A stretch of DNA of 64,000 bases from assembly GCA_025084515.1 (NCBI GenBank), contig JAJAGP010000231.1, forward strand, positions 1 through 64,000, written 5' to 3'. This document shows, piece after piece, positions 10,601 through 18,800 of the stretch (position 1 is the stretch's first letter; every line of letters starts with the position of its first letter). Under the pieces are notes generated by a model. That model was not told where the DNA came from. It saw only the letters and a program-made list of their open reading frames with translations, and did not search any database. The translations under genes and the position numbers were made by a program. This stretch comes from Ancistrus triradiatus (lineage: Eukaryota; Chordata; Actinopteri; Siluriformes; Loricariidae).

Positions 10601-13600
10601 CCTAGAAAGCACTGCAGGTCCAGCAACGCAGGTATATTTTTATTATTTTACAATGCTTTATTGTTGCATTTCCTTTTATGTTTGTAGATTGTCACCTATG
10701 CCATCTATAGCCGTTTTTACACCAGAAGAACTTTGTTATAGTTCTTAGGCCCCTTTCTCGCATGTGCTTAGAACAAGGTGTATAGGGACTTTTTTAGCTT
10801 GTATTTCAAGGTTGGAACTTTTCTCAGTGCATAAGAACACTGAGTGACAAAAGTATGCAGAGATTGCTCCAGACATAAAAATACAGCAATTGGTCCAGAC
10901 GCAAGTGCATTGATGAGGGCAGCTGCCATTTTTAAATATACTTGTACACCTTTTTTTTTTTTGCAATTTTCTGCTAAAAATAAATAAACGACAGACAAAT
11001 GGACTGACAGTGAAGTTAAGACTTTACTCTGCCTATATGCGACAGAAATGATACAAATTCCCATGGCTTCCGTCACTTCAGCGTCACACAGCGTTAGTAC
11101 TGGTGCTGTGAATCAAAAATGCCCTACAACAAAAGTACAGTGGGGCACAAAAGTATTTAGTCAGCCACTGATTGTGCAATTTCCCCTACTTAGAAAGACG
11201 AGAAAGGTATGTCATATTCATCAAATGTACACTTCAACTATGAGACACAAAATGAGAAAAAAATCCACATTGTAGGATTTCTAAAGACTTTAATTGTAAA
11301 TTATGGTGGAAAATAAGTATTTGGTCAATAACAAAAGTTCAACTCAATACTTCGTAACATAACCTTTCTTGACAATGACAGAGGTCAAACGTCTCCTGTG
11401 AGTCTTCACCAGGTTGGCACACGCTGTAGCTGGTATTTTGGCCCATTCCTCCATGCAGATCTCCTCTAGAACAGTGATGTTTTGGGGCTGTCGCTGGGCA
11501 ACACAGACTTAAATCCCTCTACAAATTTTCTATGGGGTTGAGGTCAGGAGACTGGCTAGGCCACTCCAGGACCTTGAAATACTTTATACGGAGCCACTCC
11601 TTCGTTGCCTGAGCAGTGTGTTTGGGATCATTGTCATGCTGGAAGACCCAACCTTCAATGCTCTCACTGATGGAAGGAGGTTTTGGCTTAAAATCTCACG
11701 ATACATGGCTCCGTTCATCCTTCCCTTAACACGGATCAGTCGTCCTGTCCCCTTTGCAGAAAAAACAGCCCCAAAGCATGATGTTTCCACCCCCATGCAC
11801 ACACAGTAGGTATGGTGTTCTTGGGATGCAACTCAGTATTCTTATTCCTCCAAACACGAGGAGTTGAGTTTTTACTAAAACGTTCTATTTTGGTTTCATC
11901 TGACCACATGATATTCTCCCAATCCTCTTCTGGATCATCCATTTGCTCTCTGGCAAACTTCAGACGGGCCTGGACATGTACTGGATTAAGCAGGGGGACA
12001 CGCCTGGCACTGCAGGATCTGAGTCTCTCTCGGCATAGTGTGTTACTGATGGTAGCCTTTGTTACTTTGGTCCCAGCTCTCTGCAGGTCATTCATCAGGT
12101 TCCTCCGTGTAGTTCTGGGATTTTTGCTCATCGTTCTCATGATCATTTTGACCCCACGGGATGAGATCTTTTGCTTGGGGCCCCAGATCGAGGGAGATTA
12201 TCAATGGTCTTGTATGTCTTCCATTTTCTTACAATTGCTCCCATAGTTGATTTACTCACACCAACCTGCTTGCCTAATGTAGATTCACTCTTCACCTGCT
12301 GCAGGTCTACAATTTTCTTCCTGGTGTCCTTCGACAGCTCTTTGGTCTTGGCCATGGTTGAGTTTGGAGTCTGGCTGTTTGAGGCTGTGGACAAGTGTCT
12401 TTTATACAGATAACGAGGTCAAACAGGTGCCATTAATACAGGTAACGAGTGGAGGACAGAAGAGCTTCTTAAACAAGTTGTTACAGTTCTGTGAGAGCCA
12501 GAAATCCTGTTTTTTTGTGGGTGACCAAATACTTATTTTCCACCATAATTTACAATTAAATTCTTTAAAAATCCTCCAGTGTGAATTTTTTTTCCTCATG
12601 TTGTCTCTCATAGTTGAAGTGTACCTATGATGAAAATATACAGACCTCCCTCATCTTCTAAGTAGGAGAACTTGCACAATCAGTGGCTGACTAAATACTC
12701 CCCCCCCCCCCTGTACTTTTTGCTTCTTGAGCCAGCTCTGCAGAGAGTACTACCTCCCAAATTACTCTGTAGAACTGTTTAGTGTGAAAGCAGCTCATGT
12801 GCTGGCAGACTATGGGAATTACTGTGTGTTTCACTAGTCACTCACCATAAGGAAGGCATTTATTTAATAAGCCTTGAATCATTTTAGGGTCCAGTAAGTA
12901 GTGGTCAATGACATAGGTGTTTTAATGGCCAGTGCCGAAACAAACCTCATCTTCTCCTAAATGGCCCCACTCTCACTGTATGTTCTCTCATCATCTATTT
13001 GTTAAGTCACTCAATAGTCCAGTTAATGAGCTGCAAGTTGTAATGCAGGAAAAAGTTTCTCTGCATTTTCTGCACTATTTTTGAATATCGGCTGATGCCG
13101 ATTAACTCAAAATGGCATTAATCAGCCCTATCTCTACTTGTAAGAGCACTTCCAGTGCTTACAGACCAGTTCAGACACTTGAGAATAAGCAAAATTCCTG
13201 GTGTTCCTGTCTTCTTTAACACTGCATTATAAAGACGACTGTGAAGAAATCAAATTTCCCTGCTTGTTTATAATACCCTAAGGTATTTGTCAGATGGTCC
13301 TACTTCTACTTATAGGTGGGGTTGGTGGTGCAGACAAACTGTACTAGATGAGCAATTTCAAGTGACTGTATACATACAGAGTGGGATTATATAAAAATGA
13401 ATAAGTAAGAAGTACTAATAATTCCAACTAATTAGTCACTAACTTTTTTTTGTAACTGGGACCATTGCTATAAGAAAGTTTGACAACTAGCGTCAAGGAC
13501 CATGTAATTACACATAATTTAAGAAACCAGATTACCTATGTCCAGATGAACAGATTTAACTTCTGGGATTAAGAAACCAGAGTTAAATCTTTATTTAACT

Positions 13601-14265
13601 AACAATAACCTTTTTTTTTGTTTGTTTAAACCTCAGTGTCCCATAAGTGCAGCATTATATGATAACAGTCCAAACGAATGCTGAGTATACAGTATGAATT
13701 CTTAATATACATTTTCCCAGTTAACAGTCAGAGGATTAATGATATCAGGACTAACGGAGTTACATTGGTAATCCTTAATTTGTACAGGCATACCCGCACT
13801 TCTTTTAAGTATAATTCTCTTACACATTATGTTTTGTAAAACTATCAAATACATACGGTATGATGTTGTACTTCATGAAACACTCTGGCTAACACTTAGC
13901 TCTCGCATTGGAGCTCTGTGGCGCCATTATCAATTACAAATGCTAGTTATACGAAAGATTATTGTTTGTAATAACCAACCAAACGTCACTGAAACACGGG
14001 CTTTGGGTAAAAATAACGAATACAGCAAAGAATAACTCATTCACTAGCGCTCATTCATTCAGCACGCTGCTATACAGCAAACACACCACATATTAGCATT
14101 AGCCTTAGCAATAGCGATCTAGCCGCTTTCAACATTTATGAATAGACCTTAACAGTATAATGCAAGTAGATAAACTGTTCTGTATTACACCTCCACATCG
14201 GCTTACAGTCAGAACCTATAAATGTTAAACATTCTTTAAAATATCGTCTCCATGTAACTCACCAT
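1468..14265 (-). CDS. prpf40a: prpf40a, 5' part of gene (exons 1-11, truncated at the window edge)
   Basis: Pre-mRNA processing factor 40 homologue A (FBP11/HYPA in mammals) is a nuclear splicing factor associated with the U1 snRNP. In the family, WW domains bind proline-rich partners such as SF1, and FF domains follow. Exons read here, minus strand: 14263-14265 (start codon), 8195-8275, 7957-8100, 7365-7445, 4850-4877, 4741-4763, 4572-4616, 4309-4419, 2904-3024, 1811-1835 and 1468-1683. All junctions are GT-AG and all phases join, giving 878 nt, about 292 residues. The product starts MSSADGNNGPSQAPP, has a Pro/Met-rich tract, then WW1 and WW2 (W-x22-W..P), AMIKAEENG and an acidic Pro/Ala/Thr linker. 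The residues KPKELEDLEAMIKAEE match vertebrate PRPF40A, and the WW1 sequence favours A over B. The FF domains are beyond base 1. Splicing is inferred, not confirmed by RNA. Confidence 0.93.
1811..1835 (-). CDS. prpf40a: prpf40a exon 10 (25-nt microexon)
   Basis: This microexon encodes AMIKAEENG across its two split codons. The residues join exon 9 as LEDLEAMIKAEE, the form of the PRPF40A isoform that skips the GYQN insert. The acceptor tract is excellent (TTTTTCCCCTCCCTCAG) and the donor is GTAAGC. Confidence 0.9.
1928..2025. repeat. perfect 42-bp inverted repeat (hairpin), 14-nt loop
   Basis: Arms 1928-1969 and 1984-2025 are exactly complementary over 42 bp. The AT-rich loop is 1970-1983. 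It lies in the intron between prpf40a exons 9 and 10, so the pre-mRNA would fold into a long perfect stem. The flanks show no target-site duplication. Confidence 0.95.
2075..2803. mobile_element. non-autonomous DNA transposon (MITE-like), imperfect TIRs
   Basis: The left end TTTACATGCACTTAATAATC is mirrored at the right end, which reads TTTCCATGTACTTAATGATC on the opposite strand. Between them are several subterminal AATCAGATT/AATCTGATT motifs in both orientations, typical of TIR elements. No coding capacity is seen. The superfamily is not resolved. Confidence 0.55.
2904..3024 (-). CDS. prpf40a: prpf40a exon 9 (WW domain 2)
   Basis: The 121-nt exon encodes QMLSKCPWKEYKSDTGKP, then YYYNSQTKESRWTKP and KELEDLE plus one base. 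It is a second intact WW domain, close to identical to vertebrate PRPF40A. The acceptor is TGTGTTGCAG and the donor GTAAGT. It is too short to show as a long open frame and was found by reading the minus strand. Confidence 0.95.
3548..3835. repeat. compound microsatellite (TA, TCTA, TG, CT)
   Basis: Runs of TA, TCTA/TCATC, TGTGTG and a long CT-rich tract (about 3735-3820). The 113-codon plus-strand frame across it is a low-complexity artefact. Confidence 0.85.
3958..4210 (+). mobile_element. Tc1-F fragment, transposase C-terminus
   Basis: The plus strand reads WPPQSSDLNSI and later ISEQCFQHLTES, ending NAKGGPTRY and a stop, then AAGGTGTACCTAATGAAGTA, the terminal region of a common fish Tc1-like family. 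The Glu position of the DDE triad has mutated to Asp (LNSID, where PIE is usual). The 5' part is missing. Confidence 0.7.
4309..4419 (-). CDS. prpf40a: prpf40a exon 8 (WW domain 1)
   Basis: The 111-nt exon is a complete WW domain: first Trp in KSMWTEHKS, the central YYYNTETKQST, second Trp in TWEKP, then NELKSPAE. TETKQSTWEKP is the PRPF40A form; PRPF40B differs here. The donor is GTAAAC. The acceptor ends GAACAG with a weak pyrimidine tract. The open frame continues into the intron, but the homology stops at AE. Confidence 0.96.
4572..4616 (-). CDS. prpf40a: prpf40a exon 7 (short linker before WW1)
   Basis: The 45-nt exon encodes STTANDTAADDQPKK, leading directly into KSMWTEH of exon 8. The acceptor is TTTGGCAG and the donor GTCAGT, phase 0/0. 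The segment is poorly conserved between vertebrates, so support comes mainly from splice sites and phase. Confidence 0.8.
4741..4763 (-). CDS. prpf40a: prpf40a exon 6 (23-nt microexon)
   Basis: The 23 nt complete the split Ala codon and add TAAPGTT. The acceptor is ACACATCTAG and the donor GTAAGT. Exons 5 and 6 together make exactly 17 codons, which supports both. Confidence 0.82.
4850..4877 (-). CDS. prpf40a: prpf40a exon 5 (28-nt microexon)
   Basis: This microexon encodes PGVSPVDSA plus one base. PPGV..(M)D is the equivalent segment in mammalian PRPF40A. It has a strong polypyrimidine acceptor (nine T then CCTCACAG) and donor GTAAGC. The phase is 1 at its 3' end, completed by exon 6. Confidence 0.85.
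5355..5887 (+). mobile_element. Tigger/pogo-like element with N-terminal transposase remnant
   Basis: This is a 533-bp element with TIRs CCGTATTTTTCGGACCATAA and, at the other end on the opposite strand, CCGTATTTTCCGGGTTATAA, flanked by TA. A plus-strand frame (5612-5890) contains AIGHAVQHGHRAAAREFNIN followed by ESMIRKRRKQ. This is the CENP-B/pogo-type helix-turn-helix seen at the start of Tigger transposases. The catalytic domain is absent, so it is an internally deleted derivative in prpf40a intron 4. Confidence 0.85.
6522..6819. mobile_element. Tigger-like MITE, 298 bp
   Basis: The left end CAGGTAGTCCTCGGGTTACG and the right end (opposite strand) CAGTAAGTCCTCGACTGACG form inverted repeats, flanked by TA (6520-6521 and 6820-6821). 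It has no coding capacity and sits in prpf40a intron 4. Confidence 0.8.
6822..7364. other. intronic sequence, nothing recognised
   Basis: prpf40a intron 4 sequence between the MITE and exon 4. I see no named repeat or exon. Confidence 0.5.
7365..7445 (-). CDS. prpf40a: prpf40a exon 4 (Met/Pro repeats)
   Basis: The 81-nt exon begins MPGMLPPMMPPMMPPRLP and ends ATLQPTGP. It corresponds to the MPGMM repeats of the family. The acceptor is CTCTCTTATTAG and the donor is GTAAAG, phase 0/0. An intron of about 2.5 kb separates it from exon 5 and contains the two Tigger-like elements. Confidence 0.92.
7957..8100 (-). CDS. prpf40a: prpf40a exon 3 (Pro/Met-rich)
   Basis: The exon is 144 nt (48 codons) and starts MGPPGIPPHFPPM. 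It contains PPMAQRPPSMAPMPAGMM and ends PMMPPMGGPPIPQ. The last part matches the PMMPPMGGPPMGQ segment of mammalian PRPF40A. The acceptor is TTTTCCGATGCAAG and the donor is GTAAAT, and phase is 0/0. The open frame on the opposite strand of this exon is an antisense shadow of its Pro/Met codons. Confidence 0.92.
8195..8275 (-). CDS. prpf40a: prpf40a exon 2 (N-terminal Pro-rich segment)
   Basis: The 81-nt exon encodes SSADGNNGPSQAPPFPGVPP and then AAMPPPF. The acceptor is a T-rich tract ending AATACAG (8276-8289) and the donor is GTAAGT (8189-8194). Phase is 0 at both ends. The composition is typical of the Pro-rich N-terminus of PRPF40A. Confidence 0.88.
8290..8824. other. intron 1 sequence, nothing recognised
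   Basis: AT-rich sequence with short A and T runs. No exon or named repeat is seen. Confidence 0.5.
8825..9417 (+). mobile_element. Tc1-E fragment, 5' half
   Basis: It begins in the terminal repeat region (ATAATTGGCACCCCTAGAAA) and continues into a transposase start at about 9029, where MERDENTIQIREMCLDLHKS is readable. The frame then decays through frameshifts, with PKFILDSTV, KSPKINVGELQKK and TIRHQLHSNRLF-type scraps. It stops abruptly at about 9417 against an LTR-element fragment. It is the DNA-binding half of a Tc1 transposase only. Confidence 0.75.
9915..10375 (+). pseudogene. gypsy pol remnant (RNase H, integrase zinc finger and core start)
   Basis: Reading across frames gives VIAYFSKHLSKPECNYYVT then a stop and EFLAI, which is the RNase H region of Ty3/gypsy pol. 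At about 10207-10277 LRQHFYWPDCQNNMEMFVHS followed by CNVC is the integrase HHCC zinc-binding segment. AIDMLGPFLEINLGNSR near 10330 is the start of the integrase core. The order and spacing are collapsed, with stops and deletions, so it is inactive. Confidence 0.7.
10640..11135. other. sequence between gypsy remnant and Tc1-A copy 2, nothing recognised
   Basis: It contains a T-run at about 10950 and AT-rich sequence. It may belong to the LTR element, but I cannot show this. Confidence 0.4.
11138..12713 (-). mobile_element. Tc1-A copy 2, full-length with both ends
   Basis: The 1576-bp element starts CAGTGGGGCACAAAAGTATT and ends in the complementary TIR with a long C run, then CTG. TA duplications lie at 11136-11137 and 12714-12715. 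It is inserted in the LTR element within prpf40a intron 1. Because both the transposase and prpf40a read on the minus strand, it is in sense orientation with the gene. Confidence 0.95.
11344..12355 (-). pseudogene. Tc1-A transposase, broken
   Basis: The start codon at 12353-12355 gives MAKTKELSKDTRKKIVDLQQ and a paired-like helix-turn-helix (SKSTMGAIVRKW). A frameshift follows near 12150, then NLMNDLQRAGTKVTKATISN and the first catalytic Asp in MWSDETKIE. A second frameshift lies near 11800, then REILSQNLLPSVRALK. The second Asp region (MTMIPNT) is again shifted. The final stop at 11344-11346 follows YVTKY. At least three frame breaks make it inactive. Confidence 0.9.
13227..14262. other. prpf40a intron 1, 5' part; nothing recognised
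   Basis: No exon or classified repeat is seen. AAGAAACCAGA-type stretches at 13520-13585 are repeated loosely twice. Plus-strand frames here are short and featureless. Confidence 0.45.
14263..14265 (-). CDS. prpf40a: prpf40a exon 1, coding end (start codon only)
   Basis: On the minus strand the exon ends AACATG followed by a consensus donor GTGAGT (14257-14262). The ATG sits exactly at the exon end, so phase is 0 into exon 2, whose first codons read SSADGNNGPSQ. An upstream ATG at about 14276 would run out of frame into a stop early in exon 2, so it is not the start. The rest of exon 1 is 5' UTR of unknown length. The assignment rests on the donor site, the phase and the likeness of the resulting N-terminus to fish PRPF40A. 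Confidence 0.7.
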
Positions 14266-14400
14266 GTTGACTTAGCATCTAGCAGCCAAACTTCTTCACC
14301 ACACAATAACCTCTGATACGATTGGCTGTTTCCCCGGTTCAAAGTGTAGGTGGGAGAGTACCAAACCAGTGCCGGCTAACTAACGTGTTGGGTTAGTCGT
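14266..14400 (-). promoter_or_regulatory. prpf40a: prpf40a 5' UTR and probable core promoter
   Basis: The segment directly upstream of the start codon holds an inverted CCAAT box (ATTGG at 14321-14325), about 56 bases before the ATG, and a mildly GC-rich stretch without a TATA box. This is typical of housekeeping splicing-factor promoters. In mammals arl6ip6 is divergent from PRPF40A here, but I see no arl6ip6 exon on the plus strand. The transcription start is not defined. Confidence 0.4.
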
Positions 14401-14805
14401 AACCATACGCTAAACTAGACTTTGAAAAGACTCTGAAAATACTTTGAAAAGACTAAAATCTTTATTTTTTTAACAATGATATACTGACCATATATAATTA
14501 TTGATCAGTCTTTTTATTAGAATACAACCAGAAAATACAGAAAACGAAAAGGCTACAGTGGCAAGCATTTAGTGTGACCTACTACTTGAGCAATAACAGC
14601 ATTTGGCAGCTTCACTGGGGTGCTAAGTTAACCCTTTTACAGTCCAAAGAATTTTGATGATCAAGCAATGATCTTTTTGGAAGGGTAGCAGCCAAGAAAC
14701 CACTTTTTCAGAAGGGGAGCAGTGTATAACAGGCACAGTTATTCTGTGCCTTTAGAGATAGTTTGTCTTTACGTTCATCTCACTTGAGAAGAGCACAGGT
14801 GGCTA
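14401..14805. other. upstream intergenic sequence, nothing recognised
   Basis: Sequence upstream of prpf40a with no plus-strand exon that I can name. Confidence 0.45.
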
Positions 14806-14945
14806 TATACATTTACATTTATAGCAGTTAACAGATGCCCTTATCCAGAACAACTTAGAACTGATACAACCCAAGCAATTGTGGCATTTGAACCCTGGAC
14901 CTTCTGGTCCATACTCCAGTACCTTAAATGCTACATCACCACAGT
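14806..14945 (+). repeat. interspersed repeat with AGCAGATGCCCTTATCCAG motif, copy 1
   Basis: This copy shares ACATTTACATTTATAGCAG, the AGATGCCCTTATCCAGA-type core and the tail TGAACCCTGGACCTTCTGGT plus CACAGT with copies at 27575, 31318, 38632 and 61991. It is a short non-coding family widespread in fish. Confidence 0.8.
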
Positions 14946-15353
14946 GCCATAACTATAAAGCTACTCTGACTTTCATTTGTTAGCCTTTTCAATATTTTCA
15001 TTAACGTTGCTACGGTGCTTCGTACTGTGTTTCCTTTATGTATGAATATGACATCAGTAGCCTTGCGACCTGTATTTGTATGGTTGGTGTAGTTAGTAAA
15101 CGAGCCCTTCAGAAAACCCACACCCGTGTCTTGGTTGCTGCATTTGTGCGCCCAGCTAACTCTACATACAACAGTGGCTCTGAAGAACCTGTTCTTCACT
15201 CCAGGTACAACAGGGTGAAAAGGATAAGATGTGCTAAACCCACAAAGATTGTCATGAAGATCAGAGTACTACAGAGAGGCAAATACAAGATGGAACTTTT
15301 TGGGCCCAATTGTCAATAATATGTTATATATGGTCATTATATATACGCTTAAC

Positions 15354-15393
15354 AACAAATCTAATGGTGGCCTAAGACTTTTGCACAGTACTG
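15354..15393. mobile_element. Tc1-G terminal remnant, second copy
   Basis: The sequence AATCTAATGGTGGCCTAAGA, then CTTTTGCACAGTACTG, followed by TA matches 741-781 almost base for base. The preceding 300 bases may belong to the same element, but no clear transposase could be read. Confidence 0.6.
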
Positions 15394-15394
15394 T

Positions 15395-16489
15395 AAGTCA
15401 CAGAGTTTTTAGTCATAGACTAGTCACCGACTATAAGACTGGGGGTCTTGCATGGTCTCTAATTTCAAAACTACAACTATATTCCTTTTGAGATGATTTC
15501 CCACAGATTCATAGTTTTCTCATGAAGTATTCTGCTATATAATATGGCTCAGTGCCATAGCTTATTGTCCAAGCTTGTCATTTAATCATAACCACAAACT
15601 CTCACCTAATATTTTGCAAACAAATATGTCTGTGGTCAAATATCATGAATAAGTAGTTGTTTGTAATAGCACCATGCATCTCAGTATTTGATCAAGTGAT
15701 AGTCATTAAAAAAAAACAATGATGGTGGCATATTGTATGACAACACATGTCACGAGAATACTATGAATAGGCTCTGTACTACTACTTTGGAAATGGGCGA
15801 ATATGATTCAGCTACATAATGTTTTTTTTTTCCACCCAGCTTCGTTTCGTACATAAATTCAGCATAAGACGGTAATTGAAGTTAACTGCTAGTAGTCATC
15901 AATTCACTTCATACTGAAGTATTGCAACAGTGAAGATTGTAGTTTACACTCCATTTAAAATGTGTTTCTTCTTCCTTCAAAAAAATCATTACTTTGTGTT
16001 GAAAATCGATGTAGTATACCACGATATATTGCTGTAATGTTTTTTTAGCACCAGCCCTAATCCTGACCACCTTACACCAAACAATCAAGACGACGTGACT
16101 GTGATGCAACTCTAGTAAGACTCTCATGACTTTATTCCAACGTTGGATTTCTCTTCAACTGTGATGTTGCATGAAAATAGTTTGTTGTAAGGCTGGCAAA
16201 AAGACATGTTACAGAGTTTTAGTCGCCAACTATGGTTTTGCAAAGGTCGTGGATCTTTCGTGGTCACTAATTGAAAGACATCAACTAGATTCCTTTTGAG
16301 ATTATTTCCCTCCTTTAATCCTATTTGTATTTGTCTCATTTTTGGCTAATTATGTTTATCTTCAGGAATTTTGGGAGAAACAATTGTGTCAAAGTTGGTA
16401 CATGAATGAAGCATAAAGGAGAATTAATCCTGAGGTATGAAAGAGTAACCACTAAGCACTAAAAATTTCCAATGAGCAAAAATTCCTAA
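15395..16489. other. nothing recognised
   Basis: AT-rich intergenic sequence with short homopolymer runs. No supported gene. Two phrases of about 30 bp (GACTAGTCACCGACTATAAG region and TTTTAGTCGCCAACTATGGT region) resemble each other, perhaps old repeats. Confidence 0.4.
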
Positions 16490-17420
16490 AATTAAACAAA
16501 GAGAACCCAGTTAAAAAATATTATACTTGGTCATTTATTTATTGAGGAAAATTATCCAATATTACATATTAGTGAGTGGCAAAAGTATGTGAACCTTTGC
16601 TTTCAGTATCTGGTGTGACCCCCCTGTGCAGCAATAACTGCAACTAAACATTTCCGGAAAAAGAGACCAACTAACATTTTCTGTAAACTGTTGATCAGTC
16701 CTGCTCACCGGCTTGGAGGAATTTTAGCCCATTTCTCTCCCATACAGAACAACTTCATCTCTGGGTGTTTGGTGGGGTTTCCTCACATTAGCTGCTCACT
16801 CAGGTCCTTCCACACATTTCCTGTGGATTAAGGTCAAACTTTGACTTGGCCATTCCACCAAAACATTCACTTTATTCTTCTTTAAGTCTTTGGTAGAATG
16901 ACTTGTGTGCTTAGGGTCGTTGTCTTGCTGCATGACCAACCCTCTCTTGAGATTCAGTTCATGGACAGATGTCCTCACATTTTCCTTTAGAATTCTCTGA
17001 TATAATTCAGAATTCATTGTTCCATCAACGATGGCAAGCCGTTCTGGCCCAGATGCAGCAAAACAGACCGAAACCATGATACTACCACCACCATGTTTCA
17101 CAGATGGAATAAGGTTCTTATACTGGAATGCAGTGTTTTCCTTTCTCCAAACATCATGCTTTTCTTTTAAACCAAAAAGGTCTATTTGGTTCTCATCCAT
17201 CCACAAAACATTCTTCCAATAGCCTTCTGGCTTGTCCACATGATCTTTAGCAAACTGCAGATGAGCAGCAATGTTCTTTTTGGAGAGCAGTGGCTTTCTT
17301 CTTGCAACCCTGCCATGCACACTATTGTTCTTCAGTGTTCTTCTGATGGTGGATTCATGAAAATTAACATTAGCCAATGTGAGAGAGGCCTTCCCAATAG
17401 GTTCAGTGTTTCTTAGACAC
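16490..17420 (-). mobile_element. Tc1-B copy 1, truncated at both ends
   Basis: It starts in the subterminal region (ATTATACTTGGTCATTTATT) without the outer TIR and stops after the second helix-turn-helix of the transposase near 17400. The 5' DNA-binding start and the far TIR are missing. Confidence 0.9.
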
Positions 17421-17422
17421 AC
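16603..17422 (-). pseudogene. Tc1-B transposase, longest surviving frame
   Basis: An open stretch of 208 codons (16796-17422) holds KASLTLANVNFHESTIRR, the first catalytic Asp in VLWMDENQIDLFG, the glycine-rich SVKHGGGSIMV and the second Asp in MQQDNDPKHTS. A break follows near the LTLIHRKC stretch, where the PVEM/PIE catalytic Glu is expected, so the Glu is lost in this frame. The C-terminus is recognisable to a stop at 16603-16605. Confidence 0.88.
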
Positions 17423-17504
17423 AATATCAACTCACTGGATACATTTGTATTCTTTCCTCAAAACCACAAACACACAGAATGAAGCATTTGTATATATAAA
17501 CACA

Positions 17505-17794
17505 CACCCTGACCACTTTATTGCTAGTACCAGGCTAGACCCCATTTTGCCTTCAGACCTGTGTTAATGTTTGTGGCATAGATGCTAACAAGATGCTATA
17601 TTTCTGAAATACAAGACGAAATATTCCTTGGAGAATTTGTGCCATACTGACAGGATTGCATCACGCAGTTGCTACAGATTTGTAAATCTCTATTTCCACC
17701 ATATGCCAAAGGTCTCTATTGGATTGAGATCTGGTGACTGTGCAGGCCATTTGAGCACAGAACTCACTGTCACAGTCAAGAAACCAGTTAGAAA

Positions 17795-17795
<1 letters not shown>
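17505..17795 (-). mobile_element. Tc1-F fragment, opposite end and 3' transposase
   Basis: It begins ACCACTTTATTGCTAGTACC and includes CACGCAGTTGCTACAGATTT and TCTATTGGATTGAGATCTGG. These are the complement of the C-terminal transposase region seen at 3958-4210. It is interrupted by the TA microsatellite. Confidence 0.65.

Positions 17796-17796
<1 letters not shown>

Positions 17797-17856
<60 letters not shown>
17797..17856. repeat. (TA)n microsatellite
   Basis: About 29 uninterrupted TA units. Poly-Tyr/Ile reading frames across it on both strands are artefacts. Confidence 0.95.
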
Positions 17857-17861
17857 TCTCT

Positions 17862-18135
17862 GTCCACAATGCGGCTGGTACAGTGGTTAGTGCTGTCACT
17901 TCAGCTCAAGAGATCCCTTGTTCAATTTCACTGGGTACTCCAGTTTCCTTCCACATTTCAGTAGATGCAGTAGATAAAGGGGTATCTCTAAACTGTCCTA
18001 GTGTGTGTGTATATGTGAACTGCAATGGATTGGCTCTCTGTTTAGAGTTGGGTCCCTCCTTGCACCCTGTACTGTCATTTAGGACTCAGCTCCCCATGAC
18101 CCTGAGTTGGAATAATCAGGTATGAAGATGAATGA
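17862..18135 (+). repeat. tRNA-head SINE-like repeat, diverged
   Basis: The head GCGGCTGGTACAGTGGTTAG, the CTTGTTCAATTTCACTGGGT box-B-like part, the ACTCCAGTTTCCTTCCACAT middle and the GATGAATGAATGAA tail follow the order of the 26852 copy. Confidence 0.65.
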
Positions 18136-18586
18136 ATGAAGAAATGCAATATTTTACAAGCATAATCTCTGATATCTGCAGCACAAGAGCAATCAATCAG
18201 TGTAGTCACCCATGAAGCAGTACACAGCTGACAATGAGCGGGGGAAAACAATGCTGTGTCTGAGATTGGACCTATTTATAAACTCTCTGCAGGTATCAGG
18301 GAAATGTCACCAGCCTCATCTGTCATGCTCTTTTAATTGGCTACCTGCTCTCATTTACTCATAAAATGTATTGGTGTTGCCATATGAGAAGTGACATGCA
18401 ATTTGTGCTTGAAACTTACACTCTTCTTTTTTAGTTCTGTCTCCCTAGATTGTTTTACACTGTAGTTGGCTATAGTAACTGGGAATGATGAGAATAAGTG
18501 AACAGAATTGTTAATGTCTTCAAACTACAATATGCTTTTGTATATGTCTTTTTGTAAAATGGTGATTAACACCAGCTATTGTTAAC

Positions 18587-18800
18587 TTGCAAACACAATT
18601 GCATTAGCAATTCGCTAATGCACCACTGCGGTGACTCAGGTTCGAGTCCCAATAGGGCCTTACAACTGCATCGTGCATCATTGACATATAATTGGAAATG
18701 TCTGAGGGAAGGCCGGCCAAATGGGAGAGCGTCGCCCAATACTGCAACACTCACCCCTTGTCCTGAGTCCTGAGTGATGCACTGGTGCCAAAGCCAGGGT
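18587..18800 (+). repeat. tRNA-derived SINE, second type
   Basis: A pol III box-B match GGTTCGAGTCC lies at 18639-18649 behind a degenerate tRNA-like head, followed by an unrelated body (GAAGGCCGGCCAAATGGGAG). It is only seen once here, so the SINE call rests on the box B alone. Confidence 0.45.

Larger units (their letters stand above)
9421..13226 (+). mobile_element. decayed Ty3/gypsy-type LTR retroelement, split by Tc1-A copy 2
   Basis: The left part ends in an LTR-like tail (GTGTTCTTGTCTTTGAAACT then ACA at 9514), followed one base later by a primer-binding-site-like TGGTGTCCAAAGTGGGAC (9516-9533). Degenerate pol follows. A similar tail (GTTCCTGTCTTCTTTAACAC then TGCA) recurs at about 13205-13226, taken as the end of the 3' LTR. 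Both tails follow a GTAAGAGC...TTACAG(A/G)CCAG stretch. The Tc1 copy at 11138-12713 interrupts it. The LTR starts are not defined. Confidence 0.55.

Noticed and set aside
17628..18125. 165-codon plus-strand frame and overlapping minus frames rich in Tyr-Ile
   Set aside because: They run through a (TA)n microsatellite placed between a Tc1-F scrap and a SINE-like repeat; there is no domain or conservation.
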